A stretch of 64,000 nucleotides of DNA from an uncultured Lachnospiraceae bacterium (GCA_910577105.1 CAJTMB010000002.1:62001-126000); one strand, 5' to 3'; counted from the stretch's first letter, positions 36,669 to 45,255 are shown. Translations and numbers: made by a program. The notes: generated from the sequence alone by a model not told the origin.

Positions 36669-37637
36669 CTATACCGTCTTATCCACCATGGCGCCCTTGA
36701 TATCTTCTTCCACCAATTTCATTTTATCCACAATATTCTGTATCTCTGTCTGGAAGTCTGATTTTGTCATGTCCAGTCCGAGCAGCTCCTCCGTAGGCAT
36801 ACTCTCTGCCAGCTCTTCCGCGCGTTTTTCGGCTTCTTCCCTTTCCGTCCTGCGCTTTTCCAGCAGCTCCTCCTGCTCCTCCTTCTTTTCCTTGGTTTCT
36901 TCCGCTTTTTCTTCCCTTTCTTCCTGCTCCTCGTCAATATGCTCCTTGCCTTCCTCTACCAGCATACCGAGAATCTCTTTGCCAGCGGACTCCTTAATGG
37001 CCTCCGCCTCCTTCTGTGCCTTCACCATAGGGTCTTTTTTCAGGCGTTCATTGCGTATCTCACGGATAACCGCATTTTCAATCTCTATTTCTTTTTCATT
37101 TTCCGACACAATTTTTCGGTAATAATCTGCACCCTCATCCATCTCCAGAACACGGCTCTGGTACTCCGTACGCTCCTTCTTGTCAAGCTCTGCAAGACGT
37201 TCTCTCTCGTCCTCGCTTAACGAAACCTTAGAGCCCGCCCGCATGGACTCACGGCCTTTTAATATCAGTTCCAAATCCTTCTGCTCCGCACTGTCGCTTT
37301 CAACGCCATACTGCTTCCGCAAATCCTCCATACCTGCTTTTACTGCTGCAATTTCTTTTTTTGCAGCGCCCGCTTCTTCCCGCAGACTCTTTATCCGCAT
37401 CCTTCTCTCTTCCAGATTGGCGTCGATTTTACGGTCTCCCTCCCAGGTATCCGCCACTACCTTTAATGCTTTTTTCTGGGCCTCTTTCCTTTTTTGCAGA
37501 ATTTTATCCTGTGTGGCATTGAAATCACCGGCAAAAACCGTCGTTTTCTTATTTTTACCCTGCTGCTTTTCTTCCAGTTCCTCTCTTTGGCGCGTACGCT
37601 CTCCCATAAAAACAGATACCTGATTTCCTACCTTCAT
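36669..37637 (-). CDS. Long coiled-coil protein, hypothetical
   Basis: 322 residues, almost entirely Lys/Glu/Arg-rich helix with heptad character (residues 10-290) and no membrane span. There is a run of Glu/Lys around 225-270 and a conserved-looking C-terminal segment DMTKSDFQTEIQNIVDKMK. ATG 37637 has AGGAGG upstream. It resembles hypothetical Lachnospiraceae proteins; function unknown. About 120 bases upstream is a structured leader RNA with terminator that may control it. Confidence 0.72.
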   Translation of the reverse strand: MKVGNQVSVFMGERTRQREELEEKQQGKNKKTTVFAGDFNATQDKILQKRKEAQKKALKVVADTWEGDRKIDANLEERRMRIKSLREEAGAAKKEIAAVKAGMEDLRKQYGVESDSAEQKDLELILKGRESMRAGSKVSLSEDERERLAELDKKERTEYQSRVLEMDEGADYYRKIVSENEKEIEIENAVIREIRNERLKKDPMVKAQKEAEAIKESAGKEILGMLVEEGKEHIDEEQEEREEKAEETKEKKEEQEELLEKRRTEREEAEKRAEELAESMPTEELLGLDMTKSDFQTEIQNIVDKMKLVEEDIKGAMVDKTV

Positions 37638-37761
37638 ATGTTCCTCCTGACTAAGCATTTTACGGTCAATCCTTGACACTGCTTCCTAAATACGATAACC
37701 GTACTCGCATCTGAATCACTGCAATCCCAGTAATTTCAAGGTATTCTCTCTCCTAGCTCCC

Positions 37762-37907
37762 AAAATAAAATGACCTCATAGAAAGGATATTTCCTCTCTA
37801 CAAGGTCATTTGAACTTACTCTATTCTCTTTCTGGGGCTATCCCAGATTGCCCTCACTGGCTATTCAGGTGTGCCTCGGGATATGGAGAAATTGACCTTG
37901 TAGGGGT
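37762..37907 (-). ncRNA. Structured leader RNA with alternative terminator (riboswitch-like)
   Basis: On the minus strand a strong promoter is followed by about 140 nt of structured RNA. An 11-base segment (37798-37808) can pair perfectly with 37893-37903, closing an aptamer-like domain, or with 37771-37786 to form a 16-bp terminator with TTTTATTTT. The two pairings exclude each other, which is the riboswitch/attenuator layout. Inside is UAUCCC/GGGAUA around a GGCACACC...GCCAGUGAGGGC core. I do not recognise the class. A free-standing small RNA is an alternative. It lies upstream of the coiled-coil gene. Confidence 0.65.
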
Positions 37908-37936
37908 ATTATAGCATGTTCTCCCCCTATCGGCAA
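37908..37936 (-). promoter_or_regulatory. Promoter of the structured leader RNA
   Basis: On the minus strand TTGCCG, a 17-base spacer, and TATAAT preceded by TGC (extended -10). Initiation would fall about 37901, at the first base of the closing helix. Confidence 0.7.
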
Positions 37937-37954
37937 GGCTCCAAACAGCCGTAT

Positions 37955-38281
37955 CTAATGCTGATACAATACACCATCACTACCACGATAATAATGCAAA
38001 TCTTCATCTATCAAAACATCCCAAATCACCCTTGTATCTTCAAATCGATTCTCTAAGTAATCAGATTCTAAATCATAAGCATTCCCATTCATAGTCATAC
38101 GATTTTCAAAAAAATTTTGCGGAATCTGTATCCCCTGTCTTCCTGTTACCTTATTGGCCTTTTTTCCATGGCTTCCACCTCCGCCACACCCTGATATGCC
38201 GCAAAGCCAGTAAACATCAGTATTCCAGCCCTTTTTGCAAGAAAAAATGCCCCCATTTTCTCCTAATATAAATACATATTG
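37955..38281 (-). pseudogene. Remnant of an unidentified gene (C-terminal 108 residues, no start)
   Basis: The frame from 38281 to TAG 37955 has no usable start but reads as protein: a Cys/Gly-rich patch (YWLCGISGCGGGGSHGKK) then a charged end (FENRMTMNGNAYD, VLIDEDLHYYRG). It looks like the C-terminal tail of a larger protein. It lies just left of the inferred edge of the mobile region, so it may be a gene cut by insertion. A 36-residue ORF starting ATG at 38258 in another frame has a ribosome site but is less protein-like. Confidence 0.4.
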
Positions 38282-38333
38282 TTATGTTTTACTGCTGTCA
38301 TCTTCCTAGAAGCTGATACTATATATAAAAAGA

Positions 38334-38477
38334 GATTCAGCCTTGTAAAAAGAAAAATGACAGGAATCAGGTTCTGTGATGGCTGCTACCCGCCAAAGAA
38401 AACAGGCAGCCTTTTCTTTTGACTGGCAGCTCCCATCCTATGATGCACCAACCCACCTTTTTCTTTTTAAGGGGCAT
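38334..38477 (+). repeat. Structured dispersed element, copy A
   Basis: First of seven copies (A-G) of a 115-150-nt unit found only in the mobile half. Closing helix AAAAAGAAAAA with TTTTTCTTTTT plus GCC/GGC outside it. The middle has CTACCCGCCAAAGAAAACAG and GGCAGCTCCCATCCTA, the best conserved parts among A-D. Lies upstream of, and in the same direction as, the 38922 gene. Confidence 0.75.
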
Positions 38478-38584
38478 CCTCTTCTTATCTGGTACTGCTA
38501 TCCATTTCATTCGGAGATAGTGCATATTTTCGTGATAGCAGATGCATCCGCTGTCTACAATGAAGTATAAAGTACAGAGAAAGC

Positions 38585-38890
38585 CAGTGCCTTGTCAATG
38601 AACATATCTACTCTTACCTCACGATATGGCATGGCGGAGCAGGCAAGAGCTGGGAGCTCCGCCTCGCAATGGTTCACTTCGTTCCCAAAGCTTCGCCTTC
38701 CGCCATATGGCAAGAAAGGAAAATGAGATTCGCTTCGCTTTCTCATTTTGACCAGCAAGCTGGCCAACCTTTCTATATGGCAGAAGGTCCGCTCCGCTCC
38801 CAGCCACCACCCCGATAGTTTCCTGCAATGTTTTCATCATGGTTGCCCTTTCGGGCAACGGGGCATCCACTGCCCCCTAAAAGCAGTGTT
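38585..38890. other. Hairpin-dense region upstream of the winged-helix gene set
   Basis: Several short inverted repeats follow each other. Examples: AAAATGAGA/TCTCATTTT near 38720-38750, TGGCCAGC-type arms near 38755, GGTTGCCC/GGGCAACG near 38840, GGGGCA/TGCCCC near 38860, and ATATGGC arms around 38622 and 38705. No open frame is convincing. Candidates: origin of replication, oriT or regulatory RNA. It fills the gap before the 38922 gene. Confidence 0.5.
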
Positions 38891-38921
38891 TACATAAAAA
38901 CAACAAAGGAAGTGAAGATAC

Positions 38922-39536
38922 ATGGCAAAGAAGAAAGGGAGCCTATCCCACATATATCCAAAGGACAGACGGTGCTTCTCCCTGCTTGCGAAATCAGGAG
39001 CCATGAGCAGGGACACCCTCCATAAGCTTGAGATTACCGACAACAGAATCAAATCCTATAAGCAGGCGGGGCTTATCAAGGAGGTCAGTGTCCCCGACAG
39101 GCATGGCAACGGCATCAGGACTTTCTATGAGCTGACAGACAAAAAGGGCAAGGACTTCTGCAGGCAGGAATGCGGAACCAGACAGTTCATATCAAATGGA
39201 AATGCTTCTATACACAATGCCAAAGTCTCTGAATATCTGGCGGACAACCTCTCAAAGAAAGAGCTTGAAAGCTGTCTATCAGAAAGGGAACTTAAACCAT
39301 TCATAGAGGGCAGATTACAGGAGTATCTGGACAGACAGGAGCATGACCGCTATCAGGAGCTTGTGGATGCCCTGAAAAGCAACCAGTTATCCATGCCAGA
39401 TATCATCTATAAGACAGAGCAGGGAGTCTATGAAGCGGTCGAAATCACGACAGACAACTATGGCAACACAGAGATTGAAAGCAAGACAATGACCTGTGGA
39501 CTGCTCTCCGTAGAAGTAACCTTTGTCCATACATAA
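38922..39536 (+). CDS. Winged-helix protein with possible PD-(D/E)XK-like C terminus
   Basis: 204 residues. N-terminal winged helix of the replication-relaxation kind (residues 20-75: KSGAMSRDTLHKLEITDNRIKSYKQAGLIKE). The C-terminal part has MPDIIYKTEQGVYEAVEITT, which has the spacing of a PD-(D/E)XK nuclease active site, but Glu replaces the final Lys. It may be a DNA-processing or DNA-binding protein. First of four same-strand genes ending with a RuvC-like resolvase. The nuclease reading is tentative. Confidence 0.6.
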   Translation: MAKKKGSLSHIYPKDRRCFSLLAKSGAMSRDTLHKLEITDNRIKSYKQAGLIKEVSVPDRHGNGIRTFYELTDKKGKDFCRQECGTRQFISNGNASIHNAKVSEYLADNLSKKELESCLSERELKPFIEGRLQEYLDRQEHDRYQELVDALKSNQLSMPDIIYKTEQGVYEAVEITTDNYGNTEIESKTMTCGLLSVEVTFVHT

Positions 39537-39572
39537 CACAACAAGCACATTTTTCGAAAGGAGATATTTTAT

Positions 39573-40661
39573 ATGAGACACACAACACATAAGCTGACTG
39601 CCGAGCAAAAGGCAGAACTATTCAACACCCACAGAGAGCTAATCTACATGGTCTTCTGCTGCAACGGCTACATGCTCCGCAAGCAGATAAGGAGGTTATT
39701 CCATCTGCTTTCTGGGAAACCAGAAAAGGATATTGAGTTTGATATCGCTGAATTGATACTGACAGGTTTTCTATTGCAGAAGACCATCAACAAGGATACG
39801 AGGACACAGATGCTCTATCTATCCAAATATCCGAAGAGCCAGTTCCTCAACATGAACAGCAGGGATGTGCCAGCGATAAATTGGAGCGGACAGAAGATTC
39901 TTGAGCAGGTCTTCAGGATTGATTATGTCATTGAAAAAGTGGTTCCAGATATGGTGAAACAGGATTTCGACATCAGCATGGACAACATCCTTGCCTACCT
40001 GAATTGGAGCGGCAGCAATCTCCTGCTCTCGAACAATCAGGTGGATATGGTGGCTTTCTATAGCCATCTCTGGAATGCCCTCGCCGAAAATGGCCATAAC
40101 CCTACCGATGATTTCTTCAGGGATTTGACGATTGCCAGGGAAGAGAAAGAAGCCTTTGAAGCAAGGCAGTTAAGGAAAGACACTGCCCCAGCCCCCTGTA
40201 TGATGAAGAACCGCAGGGACAGGGAGATGGACAGCTACAACAGCGACATCGATAAGTGCAAGCTGTTCTACAGCCTGAAGAACCTTGCCTCCCATGGCTT
40301 TTACATCGAATCCATTAAACATAATCTGATCAGTGTCTGCATCTTTGACACCAGCAACAGCCTCTATACCAAAAAGCTGTACCAGCAGGCCTCTTATATA
40401 CTGCTCATGTTTCAGAGGTATCTGGATAATTATAATCTGAACCTCTTTGTTACCGTCTACACATGGGACAGCGAGAGGGCTGCAGAGCTTCGGGATTATG
40501 AAAATACAAGGGCTTATGACTTCTACCGTCAGGAATGGGTGGAGGAAAACAAAAAGCACAAAATCATGAAAGATGTCGGTATCCTCCCATCGAACTGGGA
40601 CAGCATCACTGTGGACTATATCGGTGAAGAACTCTATCCCAAATACAATGTCCATCTGTAG
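39573..40661 (+). CDS. Hypothetical protein with N-terminal winged-helix-like domain
   Basis: 362 residues. N-terminal 75 residues (CNGYMLRKQIRRLFHLLSGK, IAELILTGFLLQKTI, then YLSKYP) have the helix-turn-helix pattern seen also in the next gene. The remainder is mixed helix with a FYSLKNLASHGFYIESIKH stretch and no recognised motif. No membrane span. AAAGGAGATATTTTAT precedes the ATG. Function unknown; probably partner of its neighbours. Confidence 0.6.
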   Translation: MRHTTHKLTAEQKAELFNTHRELIYMVFCCNGYMLRKQIRRLFHLLSGKPEKDIEFDIAELILTGFLLQKTINKDTRTQMLYLSKYPKSQFLNMNSRDVPAINWSGQKILEQVFRIDYVIEKVVPDMVKQDFDISMDNILAYLNWSGSNLLLSNNQVDMVAFYSHLWNALAENGHNPTDDFFRDLTIAREEKEAFEARQLRKDTAPAPCMMKNRRDREMDSYNSDIDKCKLFYSLKNLASHGFYIESIKHNLISVCIFDTSNSLYTKKLYQQASYILLMFQRYLDNYNLNLFVTVYTWDSERAAELRDYENTRAYDFYRQEWVEENKKHKIMKDVGILPSNWDSITVDYIGEELYPKYNVHL

Positions 40662-40770
40662 AAAGCAGACAGCATGGCACAATTTAAAATCATATGGCAC
40701 ATATTGAAACAATATGGCACAAAATAACATAATATGTCATAAAACAAAGCGAAAGGAGTCAAAAAATATA

Positions 40771-41520
40771 ATGAAAAAGACTGACAACAGGATACTGGAG
40801 CTTGCCGATTTACAGCAGATGCTCCTCTCCACATGCACCTACCTGAACAGGCCAATCAGGAAGAACCAGCTAATAAAAATGGCCACAGAACTGTTTGAGT
40901 GCAGCACCGTAAAAGAAGCTGAATTTGCCCTGCTTGACCTGATTGAGCAGGAGAGGCTACAACAAAAGAATCATTTCATCACCACACCAGAATCTGCTGC
41001 CGATTGGGATGGAACAGTCACAGCCACAGACGAGGGCATCATAAAATTTCTGCTGTCGCTCAAGGAAGAGGCCAAACATGACCTATTCTTCAATGTGTAT
41101 GCACAGGAACCGCTCACACCACATAATTTCTTCAAATATGTGGAAATGAAATATCCATCCCTGCTCCACAGGACAGGCACAGCCCTCGCCTATATGGAGC
41201 AGCTGGACACCCTTTTCCCCTTTGGATTAAGCAATGATTTCTATGCAGAAATGAATGACTATCCGACAGGCAGATGGTTCACCAGGTTCTTTGACAGACC
41301 CGACTGCAGAATCTTTATCAAAGGAATCTCCAAGGGGAAGAACTATGCCTGTTTCCAGGTTGTCCTGCTCCCTGGCAAGAGGAAAAGCTACAAGAAAGCA
41401 TATAAAGATTTTGAAGAATTCCAGGATAATATCTCTTCCCTTTTCAACAGGGATGTTAAGGTACAGGTCAGGAGAAGCCTGATTACGATTCCCTTTGGCA
41501 GAAAGAAGAGGAAACGATAA
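40771..41520 (+). CDS. Hypothetical winged-helix-like protein
   Basis: 249 residues. N-terminal part (TYLNRPIRKNQLIKMATELFE, FALLDLIEQERLQQKNHFI) parallels the N-terminal domain of the 39573 product. Middle region of unknown fold; C terminus Lys/Arg-rich (AFGRKKRKR-like end), suggesting nucleic acid contact. ATG 40771 is chosen: an upstream in-frame ATG has no ribosome site. The stop is directly followed by the resolvase start. Confidence 0.6.
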   Translation: MKKTDNRILELADLQQMLLSTCTYLNRPIRKNQLIKMATELFECSTVKEAEFALLDLIEQERLQQKNHFITTPESAADWDGTVTATDEGIIKFLLSLKEEAKHDLFFNVYAQEPLTPHNFFKYVEMKYPSLLHRTGTALAYMEQLDTLFPFGLSNDFYAEMNDYPTGRWFTRFFDRPDCRIFIKGISKGKNYACFQVVLLPGKRKSYKKAYKDFEEFQDNISSLFNRDVKVQVRRSLITIPFGRKKRKR

Positions 41521-41521
41521 T

Positions 41522-42220
41522 ATGGCAGAGCAGAATACCTACATATACAAAAAGCACATTCCAAGGGAGAAAGGGATTCCCGACCAATTCCCTTTGAAAT
41601 GCTATCGGCCAGCTCCCAATGACATCCCCCCATGCTCGCCAGAGATTCTGGTTGGAATGGACAGCGGCATCAGCAATACAGCCTTTTCCTACATTGAGCT
41701 GATAAGGGACAGAACAACAAATGCCCTGATTGATTTCAAGTATGGCGGTACATATTACTTCAAAAAGGTGCTGGATGGATTTTCCTGTAAGCTCGATAAG
41801 CAGATCTATCTTGCAGAGCAATATTACAATCTGTTCAGCCATCAGAGGGTATCCAGCCTGACCTTTGAAGTCCTGTCCCTTAACTGTCCGAAGAATGAAG
41901 AGACCCTGAAAGGCATCCTTGATGCCCAGACAACCACGACTATCATAAGCACTGTCGCATATCAGCTGAACCATCATTTTAACCCTGTCCCTGCTACTGC
42001 AATCAAGCACTCTCTGACTGGAAAAGGAAATGCCTCTAAATATGATATGTGCATGGAATCCTATGCATGGACAAGGGATGAAGATCTTCTCTATAATGAC
42101 CATATGGCGGATGCCTTTGCCTGTTGCTTCTGCACTTTTATCAAGGAGTTAAAGGAAAGCTGTGCCTTTCATAGCATACCTATTCCACAGAGGTTTTCCT
42201 ATTTGCTTAATTGTCAGTAA
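41522..42220 (+). CDS. RuvC-like Holliday junction resolvase
   Basis: 232 residues. The RNase H-fold catalytic set matches RuvC in order and spacing: Asp47 in LVGMDSGI, Glu116 in LTFEVLSL, the TGKGNASKYDM loop near 166-176 and His194/Asp197 in NDHMADAF (RuvC has D/H-x-x-D there). The centre differs from chromosomal RuvC. It probably cuts recombination or replication intermediates of the element. The ATG follows the previous stop by one base. Fourth gene of the operon, closed by a terminator. Confidence 0.78.
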   Translation: MAEQNTYIYKKHIPREKGIPDQFPLKCYRPAPNDIPPCSPEILVGMDSGISNTAFSYIELIRDRTTNALIDFKYGGTYYFKKVLDGFSCKLDKQIYLAEQYYNLFSHQRVSSLTFEVLSLNCPKNEETLKGILDAQTTTTIISTVAYQLNHHFNPVPATAIKHSLTGKGNASKYDMCMESYAWTRDEDLLYNDHMADAFACCFCTFIKELKESCAFHSIPIPQRFSYLLNCQ

Positions 42221-42221
42221 T

Positions 42222-42266
42222 AAAAAAGATTATCTGTTTCTTCATCGAATAGATAATCTTTTTTTC
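42222..42266. terminator. Bidirectional terminator between resolvase and lipoprotein genes
   Basis: A 13-bp stem (AAAAAGATTATCT/AGATAATCTTTTT) with a 15-base loop and a run of T on the plus side and of A on the other. It serves the resolvase operon and the convergent lipoprotein genes. Confidence 0.8.
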
Positions 42267-42303
42267 TATTTAAGGGCCTAGATAAATCTATGCTCTTTTA
42301 ATT

Positions 42304-43236
42304 TTAAGGACTCCATATTGTGTAGTAAACAGCTTCTTCATCCGAACCTGTTACTTCAAAATAAAATTCTGTCCATGAATTACCTACACTATCTCCCATA
42401 GCAAAAGATTCAAGTGAAGCACTAGCTGCCCATTCAGCTTGACCTTTATCAAGGTAAATCCAACCTGTACCCCAACTGCCACCATCTTTCAATGCGGGAT
42501 TCCAAGTAATTCCACCTGCCTCCATTAAGCTGCGATAGATAGACATTGCCTCTTCAGGAGTGTATTTATTGCTCTCGGCAGATGATTCAACAGGTTCGTT
42601 TACAGGAGGAACATCAGCCACAGGATTTTCCGCAGGAACATTTTCAACAGGAATCTCTGTTCCCGCAGAAGCCTGCTCCTGTTTACTTGCTTCTTCTGCT
42701 ATTGCATCTCTTTCATCCATAGTGATTGAATTTGCTTCAATATCAGAAAGTCTTGCATATCTAATATCTTTATACAAATAAAAGCGGCACCAATCCTCAT
42801 AAGTTCCCATTACAATAATGTCAACATTTTCATTTGTATAGCCAATCCTCACACCATTCTGTGCATAAATAGGGACTTTTCCTGTAGTTACATAATTGGT
42901 TAAATTAGTTTCATCGAATCTAATAGAACCAAAAATGTCTTCTCCTGTATCACAAAATGTCCTGTCTTCCATACTATAGTAATATTCCTTTAAGTCAAGC
43001 TCTGAATCATCTTTCTCTACAATCATGCTGTTGATGCCTTTGGCTTCTGTGGAAGAACTTTCAGATTCAGCCATCTCCTTATCTACAACATCAGACTTTC
43101 CCATTTCCACTGTCTCACTGGCACTACCCTCTGTCATAATGGTCTCTGTCCTGCTTGTGTCTTCTGTGTTCCCACATCCAGCGGCAAGTGCCATAATTGC
43201 AGCCGTAAGGATTGCATACAATTTATTATTTTTCAT
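42304..43236 (-). CDS. Lipoprotein, type A of a tandem pair (copy 1)
   Basis: 310 residues. Lipobox ALAAGC with Cys21. Ser/Glu-rich linker, then INSMIVEKDDSELDLKEY, then an SH3-like domain (VPIYAQNGVRIGYTNENV, residues 120-170), a Pro/Val/Glu linker and a conserved C-terminal domain of about 90 residues (YTPEEAMSIYRSLMEAGG, ITWNPALKD, GTGWIYLDKG). Likely exposed on the outer face of the membrane. No enzyme motif seen. The type A proteins at 44305 and 46322 share all parts. Confidence 0.75.
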   Translation of the reverse strand: MKNNKLYAILTAAIMALAAGCGNTEDTSRTETIMTEGSASETVEMGKSDVVDKEMAESESSSTEAKGINSMIVEKDDSELDLKEYYYSMEDRTFCDTGEDIFGSIRFDETNLTNYVTTGKVPIYAQNGVRIGYTNENVDIIVMGTYEDWCRFYLYKDIRYARLSDIEANSITMDERDAIAEEASKQEQASAGTEIPVENVPAENPVADVPPVNEPVESSAESNKYTPEEAMSIYRSLMEAGGITWNPALKDGGSWGTGWIYLDKGQAEWAASASLESFAMGDSVGNSWTEFYFEVTGSDEEAVYYTIWSP

Positions 43237-43265
43237 AATGGTTTCTTCCCTCTACTATTATTTTC

Positions 43266-44057
43266 TCAATATCCCAGCTCAATTGAATCTTTGTAATAAA
43301 TCCTGCAGATAATCCAACCATCTGTATCTTCTTCACATTCAATATAAAGTGTTTCATAGCAATAAGTATAAAATGATTCAGTAGAAAGATTTTCTCCTAA
43401 CCAATAATCATACATTCTTTGATTAGAAAATTCAGAATCCATTCTAAATTCATACACTTCCATATCAGAACTTTTTTCACTTAGAAATGTATAGTTAGCT
43501 TCTTCAAGTCCATATTTTTTGATATAGTCTTCAATTCCCTGACTCATACTTGCTACATCAAGATGAAGTTCATCAGAGTTAATGAATTCTTCTGAAATAT
43601 ACAAATAATCATATTCTGTCCCTTGAATCGGATTTTTAAATCGTCCCCATCCATCACTACTAATTTCTGTAACTGCAACTGTTCCGCCTTTTTTTATTTG
43701 TCCTACACAATCACCCTCCTCATTTAAAAGCGGAAAGAATGCTCTTGCATCCATAACAAATCCATCATAAGGTTCATATGTCATTTCACTTAATGCAATA
43801 TAATCATAATGTTGTTTTTCTTCAAATATTATAATATTTTCATCCTCAATATCACCAAGTTCTTCCTCTTTGGTGTCTTCTCCATCAACCTCTTCATTTA
43901 TGGTTTCATCGGTATCAGAATTCTCTGTCTCTATTTCACTCTCAACCACACTACTGTTTTCAGGACTTTGGTTTGTTGTATCTGTCTTCTCTCCGCACCC
44001 TGCAAGTGATGCCACCATCAGTCCTGTCACAAAAGCATTTACAATTCTCTTCTTCAT
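43266..44057 (-). CDS. Lipoprotein, type B of a tandem pair (copy 1)
   Basis: 263 residues. Lipobox SLAGC with Cys21, long acidic Glu/Thr linker, SH3-like middle (FFPLLNEEGDCVGQIKKGGTVAVTE), then a C-terminal domain with MEVYEFRMDSEFSNQ and CEEDTDGWIICRIYYKDSI. Pairs with the type A gene 29 bases downstream. The most diverged of the three type B copies. Confidence 0.75.
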   Translation of the reverse strand: MKKRIVNAFVTGLMVASLAGCGEKTDTTNQSPENSSVVESEIETENSDTDETINEEVDGEDTKEEELGDIEDENIIIFEEKQHYDYIALSEMTYEPYDGFVMDARAFFPLLNEEGDCVGQIKKGGTVAVTEISSDGWGRFKNPIQGTEYDYLYISEEFINSDELHLDVASMSQGIEDYIKKYGLEEANYTFLSEKSSDMEVYEFRMDSEFSNQRMYDYWLGENLSTESFYTYCYETLYIECEEDTDGWIICRIYYKDSIELGY

Positions 44058-44076
44058 TTCTTCCTCCTCGTTTGTA

Positions 44077-44091
44077 GGATATGTAATATCC
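44077..44091 (-). promoter_or_regulatory. Palindromic site before the first type B lipoprotein
   Basis: GGATATTACATATCC, a perfect palindrome, lies 20 bases before the start codon and just upstream of the GAGGAGG ribosome site. The same site recurs at 46076-46090, and a degenerate form precedes copy 3. It could be an operator or a small RNA hairpin. Confidence 0.5.
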
Positions 44092-44148
44092 TGTCCTTTC
44101 GTATTTTGTGTAGATAGGCGAAAATTCGCTCATTTAAGGGCTGCATAT

Positions 44149-44264
44149 TGCCCCTTTAAACGGAAATAGGTAGGTGGGTTTAGCACTGATACAGAGGGAA
44201 TCAGTATCGGAAAAAGATTAAAATCTATGTTTTTTATTCTCTCCATTTTTCCTTTTAAGGGGCC
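44149..44264 (-). repeat. Structured dispersed element, copy F
   Basis: About 116 nt on the minus strand with the closing helix GCCCCTTAAAAGG against CCGTTTAAAGGGGC and an inner ACTGAT/ATCAGT hairpin. The right half (CAGTGCTAAACCCACC) matches the end of copies A-D. Lies upstream of the type B lipoprotein and in the same direction. Confidence 0.72.
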
Positions 44265-44304
44265 GATTTTATATACCTCGAATTTCTCTAAGGTCTTTAA
44301 TATA

Positions 44305-45210
44305 TCAATTATGCCATTCTGTTATATAAACAGAATCTTCATCTGAACCAGTTACTTCAAAATAAAATTCTGTCCAAGAATTGCCTCCATGACTTCCAAT
44401 AGCAAAAGATTCAAGATTTGTTTCCGCACACCATTCGGGCATTCCTTTTTGAAGTTCAATCCATCCTGTACCCCAACTGCTTACATCCTTAAGAGCAGGA
44501 TTCCAAGTAATACCACCTGCTTCCATCAAAGAACGATAAACAGCAACTGCTTCATCAGGAGTATATTTATCACTATCAGGTGCTTCAGGTTCAGGATGGG
44601 TTTCAACAACAGGCTGTTCCACAGGAACATTTTCCACAGGATTCTCTACTTTCACAGTAAATTCTTCCTGTCTGTTTGCTTCTTCAATTATTGCATCCCT
44701 CTCTGACATTGTAATTGCATTTGCTTCAATATCAGATAATCTTGCATATTTGTTTTCTCCATCTAAGTCAAATTTACACCAATTTTCATATGTTCCAAGA
44801 GCAATGATATCTACATTCTCTTTGACATACCCCATTTTGACACCATTTGAAGCATAGATAGGAACTTTCGCAGTAGTAACATATGCCAAATCTGTATAAT
44901 CAAAGATTACAGGACCGAATATATCATCACCATCATCGCAAACTGTTCTATCCTCCACACTGTAATTGTAGGTCTTCAGATTAAGTTCTTCATCTGTTTT
45001 TTCGATAATCATACTATCAATATCTTTTTTCTCAGGAGATGGAGTTTCTGAATCAACAGTTTCTTTAGATATAGTTTTGGTTTTTTCAACATTCATATCT
45101 TCAATGATACTGCTTTCTGTTTCTATGCTATTCGCTTCTTTCGTGTTTGCACATCCGCTGATTGTTATGATTGCAATCAAAAAGACTGACCATATTTTCA
45201 TTCTCTTCAT
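44305..45210 (-). CDS. Lipoprotein, type A of a tandem pair (copy 2)
   Basis: 301 residues. Lipobox TISGC (Cys20), linker, IDSMIIEKTDEELNLKTY, SH3-like domain (VPIYASNGVKMGYVKENV), Pro/Glu linker, then the shared C-terminal domain (YTPDEAVAVYRSLMEAGG). Followed at the expected distance by a type B gene on its upstream side. Close in size to its copies at 42304 and 46322. Confidence 0.75.
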   Translation of the reverse strand: MKRMKIWSVFLIAIITISGCANTKEANSIETESSIIEDMNVEKTKTISKETVDSETPSPEKKDIDSMIIEKTDEELNLKTYNYSVEDRTVCDDGDDIFGPVIFDYTDLAYVTTAKVPIYASNGVKMGYVKENVDIIALGTYENWCKFDLDGENKYARLSDIEANAITMSERDAIIEEANRQEEFTVKVENPVENVPVEQPVVETHPEPEAPDSDKYTPDEAVAVYRSLMEAGGITWNPALKDVSSWGTGWIELQKGMPEWCAETNLESFAIGSHGGNSWTEFYFEVTGSDEDSVYITEWHN

Positions 45211-45255
45211 AGCATTCTTTCCTTTGAAAAATAAAATTTTTCTCCTTTATGAATT

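Noticed and set aside
37740..37936. A known riboswitch, T-box or 6S RNA at the leader before the coiled-coil gene
   Set aside because: None of the class-specific conserved blocks I know is present; reported as an unclassified structured RNA instead.
38150..38258. 36-residue minus-strand ORF starting MGAFFLAKRAGIL
   Set aside because: It has a ribosome site, but the overlapping frame reads as a better protein tail; too short to support as a gene.
37638..38340. tRNA gene or integrase attachment site at the element edge
   Set aside because: No cloverleaf or CCA-type end and no matching direct repeat could be seen.
41483..42103. 206-residue minus-strand ORF
   Set aside because: Antisense to the RuvC-like resolvase gene, whose catalytic motifs are clear.
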